DNA from: Martelella sp. AD-3
GTDB taxonomy: Bacteria; Pseudomonadota; Alphaproteobacteria; Rhizobiales; Rhizobiaceae
Length of the DNA stretch: 64,000 nt
Assembly: GCF_001578105.1 (NCBI RefSeq)
Contig: NZ_CP014275.1
Coordinates: 4,368,501-4,432,500 of the forward strand
Reading direction: 5' to 3'
In this document: one piece after another, positions 25,492-33,306 of the stretch
How the letters are laid out: the number at the start of each line of letters is the position of its first letter
How positions within the stretch are numbered: the stretch's first letter is position 1
Notes under the pieces: generated by a model
Database searches by the model: none
What the model was told of the DNA's origin: nothing
The model's input: only the letters and a program-made list of their open reading frames with translations
Made by a program: the position numbers and the translations under genes

Positions 25492-26194
25492 TGAGCACCT
25501 CCTTGTGCCGATCAAGCCAGCCGGTGATGGCGGCAACCGTTTCCTCCGGGCGCTCGACGGGCATGAAATGCCCGGCGCCGTCGATGACGAGAACCTCGGC
25601 ATCCGCGAGCGTGTCGGCGATTTCGCGATGCTGCTTTTCCGGCGACCAGCTGTCCTGCGCGCCGGTGATGAGCAGCACGGGACAGGTGATGGCGGGGATG
25701 TATTCCATTGCGTTCGGGCGCTCCATCAGCGCGCGGATCTGGCGGGCGTGAACGTCGGGCCCGGCCTTGACCACCATATCCGTCAGGTCGTCGACGAGCG
25801 CGGCGTCCGGCGTTGTCCCCTGCGCGAGCATCGGCGGCAGCCATTCGGCGGCGAGCGCCATCATGTCCTCGTAGCCGCGGGCGATCTTGGCAAGGCGCTT
25901 CGGGGCCTCGTCCGCGCGCGCGCCGTCATGTCCGGTATTGGCCAGCACCAGGCCTCTGATGCGCTCCGGCGCCTGGCGGGCCATGTCCATCGCCACGCGC
26001 CCGCCCATGGAGTGGCCGACCGGGATGAGCGGGCCCTCGGTCTCGCTGAGAAGCGTTGCCGCCATCGCCTCGATGGTCGGCTGGCGGGTGACATCGGCAT
26101 CGGCCGCGGCGAGCCATGCAGGCGCAGCGCTGGAGACAGCGCGCCACACGCGGGCGTCCGATACCAGTCCGGGAATGAGAAGCAATGTGGTCAT
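25484..26194 (-). CDS. Alpha/beta hydrolase heading the lig operon
   Basis: 236 aa. The nucleophile elbow is GHSMGG, the acid is probably the Asp in TGAQDSWSP, and the His is in DGAGHFMPVERP: a complete catalytic triad. Start ATG at 26194 behind GGGAGGG. It overlaps ligA by 8 bases, so it is the first gene of the operon. The role could be hydrolysis of an aromatic ester or of a lactone such as 2-pyrone-4,6-dicarboxylate, in place of the absent LigI; this is inference. Confidence 0.85.
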   Translation of the reverse strand: MTTLLLIPGLVSDARVWRAVSSAAPAWLAAADADVTRQPTIEAMAATLLSETEGPLIPVGHSMGGRVAMDMARQAPERIRGLVLANTGHDGARADEAPKRLAKIARGYEDMMALAAEWLPPMLAQGTTPDAALVDDLTDMVVKAGPDVHARQIRALMERPNAMEYIPAITCPVLLITGAQDSWSPEKQHREIADTLADAEVLVIDGAGHFMPVERPEETVAAITGWLDRHKEVLNV

Positions 26195-26277
26195 GACCGG
26201 CCCTCCCACGCCGCCGTGAATACATTGATGGGGAAATTAGTCGATATTTATGGCAATATCAACAGAAATGCTACAAA

Positions 26278-26287
26278 ATGTATACAT
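26278..26287. promoter_or_regulatory. GntR box 1 (ATGTATACAT)
   Basis: Perfect 10-base palindrome in the 330-base divergent promoter between the lig operon and the GntR gene, 84 bases before the hydrolase start. It fits the T-N-G-T-n-A-C-N-A style of GntR operators and recurs at other promoters of the island. Confidence 0.75.
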
Positions 26288-26365
26288 AAATGCCGATGGA
26301 CGCATTGTGGTGCGGGATTTCCTTCGGAGCGTGAGGCCGGAACGGGCTTGCCCCGAATTTCACTG

Positions 26366-26374
26366 TGTATACAT
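26366..26374. promoter_or_regulatory. GntR box 2 (TGTATACAT)
   Basis: Second copy of the palindrome, centred 87 bases from box 1, on the GntR side of the divergent promoter and directly abutting a dispersed repeat. Two spaced boxes would allow looping and autoregulation. Confidence 0.7.
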
Positions 26375-26484
26375 TAGAGCACGACCAGGAAAAGTGGAGA
26401 CCGGTTTTCCGTCCGGACGCGGCGAAAAACAAAAGGCTGGAGCATGTTCGCGATTCAAGCAAATGCGAGCATGCTCTAAGAGCG
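26375..26484. repeat. Rhizobial-type intergenic repeat with hairpins
   Basis: Begins TAGAGCACGACC and ends GCATGCTCTAAGAGCG. It contains an inner stem AGCATGTTCGC / GCGAGCATGCT around ATTCAAGCAAAT, and an AAAAGTGGAGACCGGTTTT segment. The layout is that of the short palindromic repeats found many times in rhizobial chromosomes. It fills most of the gap before the GntR gene. Confidence 0.55.
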
Positions 26485-26524
26485 TTCCAACCTCTTTGGA
26501 TGAATATTATGCGGGGAGACGACG

Positions 26525-27280
26525 ATGGACAGGCAGGCAGCTGCAAAAACCCACACGATGCGGGCGCTGGTGGAACTGCGTAAACGCATTCTCGACGGCG
26601 CCATTCCGGGCGGAACGCGCCTGTTCGAGGTGGCGCTTGCCGATGACCTTCAGATTTCGCGCACGCCCGTTCGCGAGGCGATGTCGCGGCTGGCGGAGGA
26701 GGGGCTTCTGGAGCGCGCCCGCAGCGGCGGCTTCCTTGTGCGCAGCTTCGCCTATGCCGATGTGCTGGACACGATCGAGCTGCGCGGCGTTCTGGAGGGC
26801 ACGGCGGCGCGGATGGCCGCCGAGCGCGGCGCGAGCGAGAAGGCGCTGAAGGAGATCTCCGCCATTGTCCGGGCGCTTGACGGCTGCGTCGGCGTCTTGC
26901 CGGACGATGTCGATTTCGAAACCTATTCGGAATTGAACGGCGAGTTCCACGACGCGCTGGCCACCCTGCCGCGCTCAGCCACGCTGGAGCGCGAACTGGC
27001 CCGCGCCAAGCGGCTGCCGTTCGCTTCGCCCTCCGCCTTCCTGCCCGACAGGAGCAAGCTTTCCGATTTCCGCCGTTCGCTGCAGGTGGCGCAGGAGCAG
27101 CATCGCGAAATCGTCACCGCGATCGCCCAGCGCCAGGGTGCGCGGGCGGAAGCGCTGGCCCGCGAACATGCCTGTGCCGCGCGGCGGAACCTTGAATACA
27201 TCTTCTCCAAGGACCGCAACCTCGTCAGCACAGTGCCCGGCCTCGCTCTCGTGGCGCCGGACGAGCCGATCCTGCGCTGA
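26525..27280 (+). CDS. GntR-family regulator with FCD sensor domain
   Basis: 251 aa. N-terminal winged helix (ALVELRKRILDGAIPGGTRL, LADDLQISRTPVREAMSRLA, EEGLLERARSGGFLV) and a C-terminal FCD helical bundle with the usual metal-binding pattern (FHDALAT; EQHREIVTAI; REHACAARRNLEYI). FCD regulators bind small carboxylates and are often repressors of the operons next to them. It is divergent from the lig operon and precedes the LigM-like gene. ATGTATACAT boxes occur at all these promoters, so I infer it is the pathway regulator. The ligand is unknown. Confidence 0.9.
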   Translation: MDRQAAAKTHTMRALVELRKRILDGAIPGGTRLFEVALADDLQISRTPVREAMSRLAEEGLLERARSGGFLVRSFAYADVLDTIELRGVLEGTAARMAAERGASEKALKEISAIVRALDGCVGVLPDDVDFETYSELNGEFHDALATLPRSATLERELARAKRLPFASPSAFLPDRSKLSDFRRSLQVAQEQHREIVTAIAQRQGARAEALAREHACAARRNLEYIFSKDRNLVSTVPGLALVAPDEPILR

Positions 27281-27356
27281 TACCGCCGCCGGTTGCCGGA
27301 AATCTGCAGGCGGAGAGATATTTCCGCTTGCATTCTTTGAGGCGACTTGCAAATGT

Positions 27357-27366
27357 ATGTATACAT
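27357..27366. promoter_or_regulatory. GntR box 3 (ATGTATACAT)
   Basis: Perfect palindrome 28 bases before the GTG start of the LigM-like gene. A half copy, ATGTAT, overlaps it on the left. Its position just ahead of the ribosome binding site is typical of a repressor site. Confidence 0.75.
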
Positions 27367-27393
27367 TCGTGATGCTTTGGGAGGAGTTGAAAA

Positions 27394-28806
27394 GTGGCAG
27401 GTCAAAGCCTATCGTCCGTGATGCAGGGGTTCTCAAATCCCGTCGAGCTTTTGAGGAATTCGCGTTCGGGAATCTATGTATACCCTGTCGTCGCGCCTGA
27501 ATTTTCCAACTGGCGCAGCGAACAGATGGCGTGGCGCCATACCGCCGTGCTGTTCGACCAGACCCACCACATGGACGAACTGATCGTCGAGGGGCCGGAT
27601 GCCGCGGCGTTTCTCGCCCATGTCGGCATCAATGCCTTCGGCAATTTCGATCTCAACCGCGCCAAGCATTTCGTGCCGGTCACGCCGGCGGGCCATGTCG
27701 TCGGCGACATGATCATCTTCCGCGAGCGCGAGGACAAGTTCGTACTCGTCGGTCGCCAGCCGACGGCCAACTGGACCAAGTTCCAGGCCGCCATCGGCAA
27801 GTGGAACGTCCGGCTCGTCCATGACCCCCGCTCGGATTCCCGCCCCGAGGGCGAGCGCGTGCTGCGCACCCATTATCGTTTCCAGATCCAGGGTCCGGAC
27901 GCGAACAAGATTCTCGATGCGATCAATGGCGGCCCGGTTCCCGAGATCAAGTTCTTCCATGTCGACTGGATCAATGTCGGCTCGAAACGGGTTCAGGCGC
28001 TGCGCCACGGCATGGCCGGCGCGCCGGGTCTGGAAATCTGGGGTCCCTATGCCGACAAGGCCTATGTCCTGTCGACCATCCTTGAGGCTGCGGCCAAGAC
28101 CGGCGTAGACCTGCGCCGCGTCGGTTCGCGCGCCTATTCCACCAACACGCTGGAATCCGGCTGGATTCCCTCGCCGCTGCCGGGCATCTATTCCGGCGAC
28201 GGGATGATGGCCGACTATCGCGACTGGCTGGGCGCCGATGCCTATGAGGCGGTCGGCTCCATCGGCGGATCCTTCGTCTCCGACAATGTCGAGGACTACT
28301 ACACCAACCCGTTCGAGCTCGGCTACGGCTTCTATATCGGCTGGAAGAAGGATGACTTCATCGGCAAGGATGCGCTCGCCAGGCTCAAGGATGCGCCGAC
28401 CAACCGCAAGAAGGTGACCTTCGAGTGGAACCCGGAAGATGTCCTGAAGGTCATCGCCTCGAATTTCGAGGAAGGCACGCCCTACAAGTGGATCGACTTC
28501 CCGCAGCCCAATTATGCGTCCTCGACCGCCGACATGGTCATGAACGGCGACACGATGGTCGGCATGTCGATGTTCAACGGCTATTCCTACAATGAGCGAC
28601 GGGTTCTGTCGCTCGGCGTCGTCAGCCAGGACGTCAATGTCGGCGACGTGCTGACGCTGAAATGGGGCGAGCCGGAAGCCACGCAGAAGACCTCGGTCGA
28701 GCCGCATCGTCAGGCCGAGATTCGCGTGCGCGTTTCGCCGACGCCCTATGCCGCCGAGGCCCGCGAAAACTACGCCGACAGCTGGCGCACCAAGGCGAGC
28801 CGCTGA
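27394..28806 (+). CDS. ligM: LigM-like tetrahydrofolate-dependent aromatic O-demethylase
   Basis: 470 aa, GcvT fold, about the length of Sphingobium LigM (471). It moves the methyl of vanillate or 3-O-methylgallate to THF, giving 5-methyl-THF without formaldehyde. The active-site region SRAYSTNTLESGWIPSPLPG has Tyr248, which lines up by position with the catalytic Tyr247 reported for LigM. It is too long and too distinct to be the glycine-cleavage T protein. The start is GTG behind GGGAGGAG, 28 bases after GntR box 3. It is followed by a TRAP transporter. PurU, FolD and a MetF-like enzyme for C1 recycling are all nearby. Confidence 0.9.
   Translation: MAGQSLSSVMQGFSNPVELLRNSRSGIYVYPVVAPEFSNWRSEQMAWRHTAVLFDQTHHMDELIVEGPDAAAFLAHVGINAFGNFDLNRAKHFVPVTPAGHVVGDMIIFREREDKFVLVGRQPTANWTKFQAAIGKWNVRLVHDPRSDSRPEGERVLRTHYRFQIQGPDANKILDAINGGPVPEIKFFHVDWINVGSKRVQALRHGMAGAPGLEIWGPYADKAYVLSTILEAAAKTGVDLRRVGSRAYSTNTLESGWIPSPLPGIYSGDGMMADYRDWLGADAYEAVGSIGGSFVSDNVEDYYTNPFELGYGFYIGWKKDDFIGKDALARLKDAPTNRKKVTFEWNPEDVLKVIASNFEEGTPYKWIDFPQPNYASSTADMVMNGDTMVGMSMFNGYSYNERRVLSLGVVSQDVNVGDVLTLKWGEPEATQKTSVEPHRQAEIRVRVSPTPYAAEARENYADSWRTKASR
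27476..27483. promoter_or_regulatory. Intragenic GntR-box-like site in the LigM-like gene
   Basis: ATGTATAC inside codons for Ile-Tyr-Val-Tyr, centred about 118 bases downstream of box 3. It lacks the last two bases of the palindrome. It could be an auxiliary operator or chance. Confidence 0.4.
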
Positions 28807-29066
28807 TCGCCTTTCTTGTGACAATCGGCGCCGCCTTCGACTGGGGCGGTTGCCAGCCGCCGCCGGCGGAGAGAACGGACGTTTGCCGGAGATACGGGAC
28901 AGGTCGAGGAGGGCCTGTCGGGATGCTCTGCCGGCGCCATGATCGATGCATTGTCGCGGAAAGTCCGGTATTCTTCGCCGGGGTCCCGCGAATATGAGTT
29001 CAGGAGCGTGGCCGCAGGCAGGCGGGCGCGCAAGATTTCAAGTCATGAAACCTGGGGAGGAGAATC

Positions 29067-30053
29067 ATGATCTACAGGTCACTGCGCACTCTTGCCGTAT
29101 CCGCCGCGCTTTTCGCCGGCGTCACTGCGGCATCTTCGGCGGAAGAACTGTCTTTCGCCCATTTCGTTCCGCCGCAGCACACGTTGACCGGTTCGGTCAT
29201 CGAACCGCTGCAGGAAGGCATCGCCAACGAGGTCGGCGATGATCTCACCATCCGCGTCTATCCGGGCGGCGAACTCGGAAAGGGACCGCTGGAACAGTAT
29301 GTCCGCGTGCTTCAGGGCGTTGCCGATATCGTCTGGGGCCTGCCGGGCTACACCTCGTCGCAGTTCCCCAAAACCATGATCGCCGAAATGCCGGGCGTGA
29401 TCGCGCTGGGCGAGCCCGGCTATCCGGCAATCTGGCGCTCCATGGACATGATCAGGGACGAGTTCCCGGGCACGAAGCCCCTGGCGTTGTGGACCTCGGA
29501 GCCCAACATCTTCATCATGAAGGACAAGGACATTCGCACGCCCGATGACCTGAAGGGCCTGAAGATCCGCGCCGCCGGCTCGACCACGGCCGCCGTTCTC
29601 GAAGCGCTCGGCGCGACCCCGGTGCAGATGCCGGCGGGAGAGCTGTACAACGCCCTGCAGACCGGGCTGATCGACGGCGTCGTCACCGGAGCGTCCGCCG
29701 TCACCGACTTCAAGCTTTCCGAGGTCGCCGACAGCTATACGATCGGCGCGCCGATCGGCCGCCTCACCTTCTACGTGGTCATGAGCCAGGCGCGCTATGA
29801 CGGGCTCTCCGACGAGCAGAAGGCGGCGATCGACAAATATGCCGGCGAGTATCTTTCCGAGAGCGCGGAAACCGCCTGGAACCGGGTTGCCGAAGAGACC
29901 ATCGCCGGGCTTGAAGCCGATCCGGACAAGACCGTGATCACGCTCGACGCCGACCAGGCGGCAGCCTTCGGTGCGCTCACCATTCCGGTGACCGAGGAGA
30001 TCGTTTCCGAGCTTGGCGCCGAAGACGTTCTCGCCTCGATGCGCGGTGAATAG
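29067..30053 (+). CDS. dctP: TRAP transporter solute-binding protein (DctP family)
   Basis: 328 aa. Signal peptide MIYRSLRTLAVSAALFAGVT with cleavage near SSA-EEL, then a DctP fold with the carboxylate-binding region DLKGLKIRAAGSTTAAVLEA and LYNALQTGLIDGVVTGASA. It binds an organic acid in the periplasm and hands it to the DctQM permease. Start behind GGGGAGGAG. The 260 bases after the LigM-like gene show no GntR box, so it may be read from the ligM promoter. An aromatic acid substrate is inferred from context. Confidence 0.92.
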   Translation: MIYRSLRTLAVSAALFAGVTAASSAEELSFAHFVPPQHTLTGSVIEPLQEGIANEVGDDLTIRVYPGGELGKGPLEQYVRVLQGVADIVWGLPGYTSSQFPKTMIAEMPGVIALGEPGYPAIWRSMDMIRDEFPGTKPLALWTSEPNIFIMKDKDIRTPDDLKGLKIRAAGSTTAAVLEALGATPVQMPAGELYNALQTGLIDGVVTGASAVTDFKLSEVADSYTIGAPIGRLTFYVVMSQARYDGLSDEQKAAIDKYAGEYLSESAETAWNRVAEETIAGLEADPDKTVITLDADQAAAFGALTIPVTEEIVSELGAEDVLASMRGE

Positions 30054-30057
30054 GACC

Positions 30058-30570
30058 ATGCTTGTCACGCTCCGCAAGGCGGCGAACGGGTTGATCTCGC
30101 TCTCCGCCTTTGCAGGCACGCTCGGGCTGATCTTCGTGACGCTGGTCGTGCTCGCGGACGTGATCGGAAGGGCATGGGGCGCGCCGCTGCGCGGCGCGCA
30201 GGACTTCTACCAGATGGGCATGGTGATCATCGTCTTCGGCGGCATGGCGCTTTGCGACAAGCTCGGCGGTCATGTCGCGGTCGATGTCTTCGAGGATCAT
30301 TTTCCCGATGCTCTCAACCACTGGCTCAATATCTTCGCCGCGCTTCTCGGCGCGGTGATCTTCGCCGGCATTGCCTACACCGTCTATGATTCCGCGAAAC
30401 TGTCGCAGATGCTCAAGCTTGCCACCAATATCGTGCGCATGCCCAAATGGTATTTCCAGTGGGCGCTGTCGATCATGGCGCTGATCACCGCCTTCGGCAT
30501 GGGGCTTCGCGCCGTTGAACTTGTGCTGACCGGCCCTGCCGGCCGCGCCGAGCGGGAGATCGGGAAATGA
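30058..30570 (+). CDS. dctQ: TRAP transporter small membrane subunit (DctQ)
   Basis: 170 aa with four hydrophobic segments (LISLSAFAGTLGLIFVTLVV; FYQMGMVIIVFGGMAL; WLNIFAALLGAVIFAGIAYT; YFQWALSIMALITAFGMGLR), the size and layout of DctQ. I chose the ATG at 30058, 4 bases after the dctP stop. The open frame to 30013 runs inside dctP. Its end overlaps dctM by ATGA. Confidence 0.9.
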   Translation: MLVTLRKAANGLISLSAFAGTLGLIFVTLVVLADVIGRAWGAPLRGAQDFYQMGMVIIVFGGMALCDKLGGHVAVDVFEDHFPDALNHWLNIFAALLGAVIFAGIAYTVYDSAKLSQMLKLATNIVRMPKWYFQWALSIMALITAFGMGLRAVELVLTGPAGRAEREIGK

Positions 30571-31871
30571 GCGGAGAACTGGTGGGCCTGATCGGCCTTG
30601 CCGTCCTGTTTGTACTGCTGGTGATCCGCGTGCCGGTGGCGCTGGCCATGTTTTCCGTGGGCTTTGCCGGCATCTGGGCATTGCGCGACCTGAAGGCGGC
30701 GATGAGCCTGATGGCGTCGGAGAGCTTCACGCTTGCCTCCTCGTCCGAGCTGGTGGTCGTGCCGCTTTTCATCCTGATGGGCAATGTCGCATCGGTGACG
30801 GGCATGAGCGGCAGGCTGTACGATGCGGCCTATGCCATTGTCGGGCGGTTTCGCGGCGGGCTTGCCTCGGCGACCGTGCTGGGATGTGCCGGGTTCGCCG
30901 CGCTTTCGGGTTCATCGGTCGCCTCGGCGCTGACCATGGGCAAGGTGTCCATGGCCGAGATGGACCGCTTCAATTACGACAACAGGCTGTCGACCGGGGT
31001 CGTCGCCGCCGGCGGCACGCTCGGCATCCTGATCCCGCCCTCGACCGGCTTCGTGATCTACGCCATCCTGACGCAGCAGTCGATCGGGCGGCTGTTCCTG
31101 GCGGGCGTCTTGCCGGGCATCCTGCTTCTGTCGATGTTCATTGTCACGATCACCGTGCTATGCTGGCTCAGGCCCGGTTTCGGTCCCGCCGGTCCGCGCA
31201 CGACGATGGGCGAGAAGACGAAGAGGATGGTCGGGGCGCTACCCGTGCTCTCGGTGGTGATCCTGACGATCGGCGGCATCTATGGCGGGATATTCTCGCC
31301 GGTGGAGGCGTCTGCCGTCGGCGCCGGGCTGATCATCCTGATCGGCGCGGCGACGGGAAAGCTTACGCCAAAGGCGTTCTGGGCGGCGGCCAAGGATTCG
31401 GTGGTCACGACGGCGGCGGTGATGCTGATCCTGATTTCGGCCCATATCCTGAACCCGTTCCTGGCGCTCACCCACATTCCCGATCTGGTCGGCGCCTTCC
31501 TGGAAGGCCTTCAGGTCGGACCGATCGCGGTGCTGGCCCTGATCCTGCTGACCTATCTGATCCTCGGCTGTTTCCTTGAAGGTTTCGCCATGCTGGTGCT
31601 GACCATGCCGATCTATTTTCCGGTGATCACGCAGCTCGGGATCGACCCGATCTGGTTCGGCGTGCTGGTGGTGCTGACGCTGGAAATGGGACTGATTTCG
31701 CCGCCGGTCGGGGTCAATGTGTTCATCGTCAAATCGGTGGCGCGCGACGTGCCGCTTTCGCGCATCTTTGCCGGCGTCACGCCGTTCTGGTTCGCGATGC
31801 TGGCGACGCTGGTGGTGCTGATCGCCTTTCCGCAGATCACGCTGATCCTGCCGAATACGATGATGAACTAG
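30567..31871 (+). CDS. dctM: TRAP transporter large membrane subunit (DctM)
   Basis: 434 aa, about twelve hydrophobic segments. The motif VAAGGTLGILIPPSTGFVIY and the end TLEMGLISPPVGVNVFIVKS are those of the DctM permease. It imports the bound acid by sodium symport together with DctQ. The TAG stop is formed by the CTAG edge of the repeat that begins at 31868, so the element sits exactly at the gene's end. Confidence 0.93.
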   Translation: MSGELVGLIGLAVLFVLLVIRVPVALAMFSVGFAGIWALRDLKAAMSLMASESFTLASSSELVVVPLFILMGNVASVTGMSGRLYDAAYAIVGRFRGGLASATVLGCAGFAALSGSSVASALTMGKVSMAEMDRFNYDNRLSTGVVAAGGTLGILIPPSTGFVIYAILTQQSIGRLFLAGVLPGILLLSMFIVTITVLCWLRPGFGPAGPRTTMGEKTKRMVGALPVLSVVILTIGGIYGGIFSPVEASAVGAGLIILIGAATGKLTPKAFWAAAKDSVVTTAAVMLILISAHILNPFLALTHIPDLVGAFLEGLQVGPIAVLALILLTYLILGCFLEGFAMLVLTMPIYFPVITQLGIDPIWFGVLVVLTLEMGLISPPVGVNVFIVKSVARDVPLSRIFAGVTPFWFAMLATLVVLIAFPQITLILPNTMMN

Positions 31872-31974
31872 CGCATCGGCCCGAAAACCGGAATCGATTT
31901 TCGGAAAGCACGATGCGTAGATAAAATAGGTTAGAGCGTCCTTTGTGCGTCCGAACGGACGCACGGCGCCCTAG
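31868..31974 (+). repeat. Dispersed CTAG-flanked repeat, copy 1
   Basis: 107 bases starting CTAGCGCATCGGCCCGAAAA and ending before CTAG at 31971. It contains the inverted pair GTGCGTCCGAACGGACGCAC and a GCATCG...CGATGC pair. Related copies lie at 34250-34348 (inverted) and 58735-58834. The left CTAG supplies the dctM stop. It fills the first quarter of the 397-base gap before purU. Confidence 0.85.
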
Positions 31975-31989
31975 CGGAACTCGCAGAAG

Positions 31990-32009
31990 GGCGGAGACGG
32001 ATCTCCGCC
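31990..32009. terminator. Hairpin after repeat copy 1
   Basis: Perfect 8-bp stem GGCGGAGA / TCTCCGCC with a 4-base loop. No U-tract. The remaining sequence to 32268 shows no gene and no GntR box. Confidence 0.4.
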
Positions 32010-32268
32010 TGCAAGCGCGTTGGAAATTTCGGCGGGACGTTTGACAGAAAGGCGCCGCCCGGCAATGCCGTGAAAGACAATCGAAGCTCTGACTGCCGGC
32101 ACGGCCTGCGCGCCGGCGGCGGGAAGACGCGCGCCCGAGAACGGCCGGAGAAGACTTGCCGCAATGCGGCGCCATGAATGAAAGATCGTTCGCCTCTCGA
32201 AGGAGGGGAACACCTGCTGTCTGAATGGGGGCGGATGTCCGCGCCCCGATCCGGAGGAGAACCTTGCG

Positions 32269-33117
32269 ATGAAGTCCTATGTCCTGACCATCAAATGCGC
32301 CAACCGTCCAGGCATCGTTGCCGCCGTCGCCACGCTGCTTGCCCGCGCCGACGGCGATATCACCGAGGCCCGGCAGTTCGACGATGCGGTGAGCGACACT
32401 TTCTTCATGCGCGTGTTGGTTAAATATCCAGGCGACGAGACCGCCCTGCGTGCCGAGATGCAAAAGCTCGCGGCCGAATACGGCATGACCTGGGAATTGT
32501 GGGACATGGCGCGCCGGCCGAAGGTGCTGATGATGGTCTCGAAGTTCGATCATTGTCTCGGCGATCTGCTTTACCGCAACCGGATCGGCGAACTGGACAT
32601 GGAGGTCGTCGCGATCGCCTCCAACCATCCGAAGACGGCTTTGAACCTCACTCTGATGGGCGATATTCCCTATCACCACTTGCCGATAACCAGGGACACC
32701 AAGCCCGATCAGGAAGCCCGGATCAAGGCGCTCGTCAATGAAACCGGCGCGGAACTGGTGGTTCTCGCCCGCTATATGCAAATCCTGTCGGATGATCTCT
32801 CGGCCTTCCTGTCGGGGCGCTGCATCAACATCCACCACTCTTTTCTGCCGGGCTTCAAGGGAGCAAAACCCTATCATCAGGCCTTCGAGCGCGGGGTGAA
32901 GATGATCGGCGCCACGTCGCATTACGTAACCGAGGACCTCGATGAGGGGCCGATCATCGCCCAGGATGTCGAGGCGGTCACCCATGCCGACACGCCGGAG
33001 GATCTCGTCCGCAAGGGGCGGGATATCGAACGCCGTGTGCTGGCCAGGGCGGTGACCCTGCATCTTCAGCGCCGCGTGATGTTGAACGGGAAGAAGACGG
33101 TCGTGTTCGAAAAATAG
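32269..33117 (+). CDS. purU: Formyltetrahydrofolate deformylase
   Basis: 282 aa. An N-terminal ACT domain (SYVLTIKCANRPGIVAAVAT) is joined to a formyltransferase-fold catalytic domain with the site NIHHSFLPGFKGAKPYHQAF (catalytic Asn and His) and HYVTEDLDEGPIIAQDV (Asp). It hydrolyses 10-formyl-THF to formate and THF, freeing THF for the demethylase. Start behind GGAGGAG. The stop is TAG followed by repeat-like sequence. It is not a dominant genome-wide housekeeping copy by context; its place between the demethylase and MetF-like genes suggests a dedicated role. Confidence 0.95.
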   Translation: MKSYVLTIKCANRPGIVAAVATLLARADGDITEARQFDDAVSDTFFMRVLVKYPGDETALRAEMQKLAAEYGMTWELWDMARRPKVLMMVSKFDHCLGDLLYRNRIGELDMEVVAIASNHPKTALNLTLMGDIPYHHLPITRDTKPDQEARIKALVNETGAELVVLARYMQILSDDLSAFLSGRCINIHHSFLPGFKGAKPYHQAFERGVKMIGATSHYVTEDLDEGPIIAQDVEAVTHADTPEDLVRKGRDIERRVLARAVTLHLQRRVMLNGKKTVVFEK

Positions 33118-33261
33118 ATCCGGATGTCCGAAAAGCGTTTTCCGGTCTTCGGCCAGGGCCGGCCGATGCCGCAATCGGCAAAGCGATCCGCTTTCCCAAA
33201 AGCGCAACATGGCAATGTCGTCAGAAAGAATTCGGGGAAGAGCTTGCCAGGAAACAACAAA

Positions 33262-33271
33262 ATGTATACAT
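33262..33271. promoter_or_regulatory. GntR box 4 (ATGTATACAT)
   Basis: Perfect palindrome 36 bases before the ATG of the MetF-like gene and 19 bases before its GGAGGAGG ribosome binding site. It also argues that translation starts at 33307 rather than at the upstream in-frame ATG. Confidence 0.75.
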
Positions 33272-33306
33272 TTGATTCATCGGAACCTGGAGGAGGATCT
33301 GCAAAA

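Noticed and set aside
27394..28806. Glycine cleavage system T protein
   Set aside because: The fold is shared, but the 470-aa length and the SRAYSTNTLESGWIPSPLPG active-site region fit LigM-type O-demethylases, and no gcvH or gcvP is nearby.
31868..31974. Insertion sequence or transposon end
   Set aside because: No transposase is present anywhere in the window, and the element is about 100 bases, so it is treated as a dispersed repeat.
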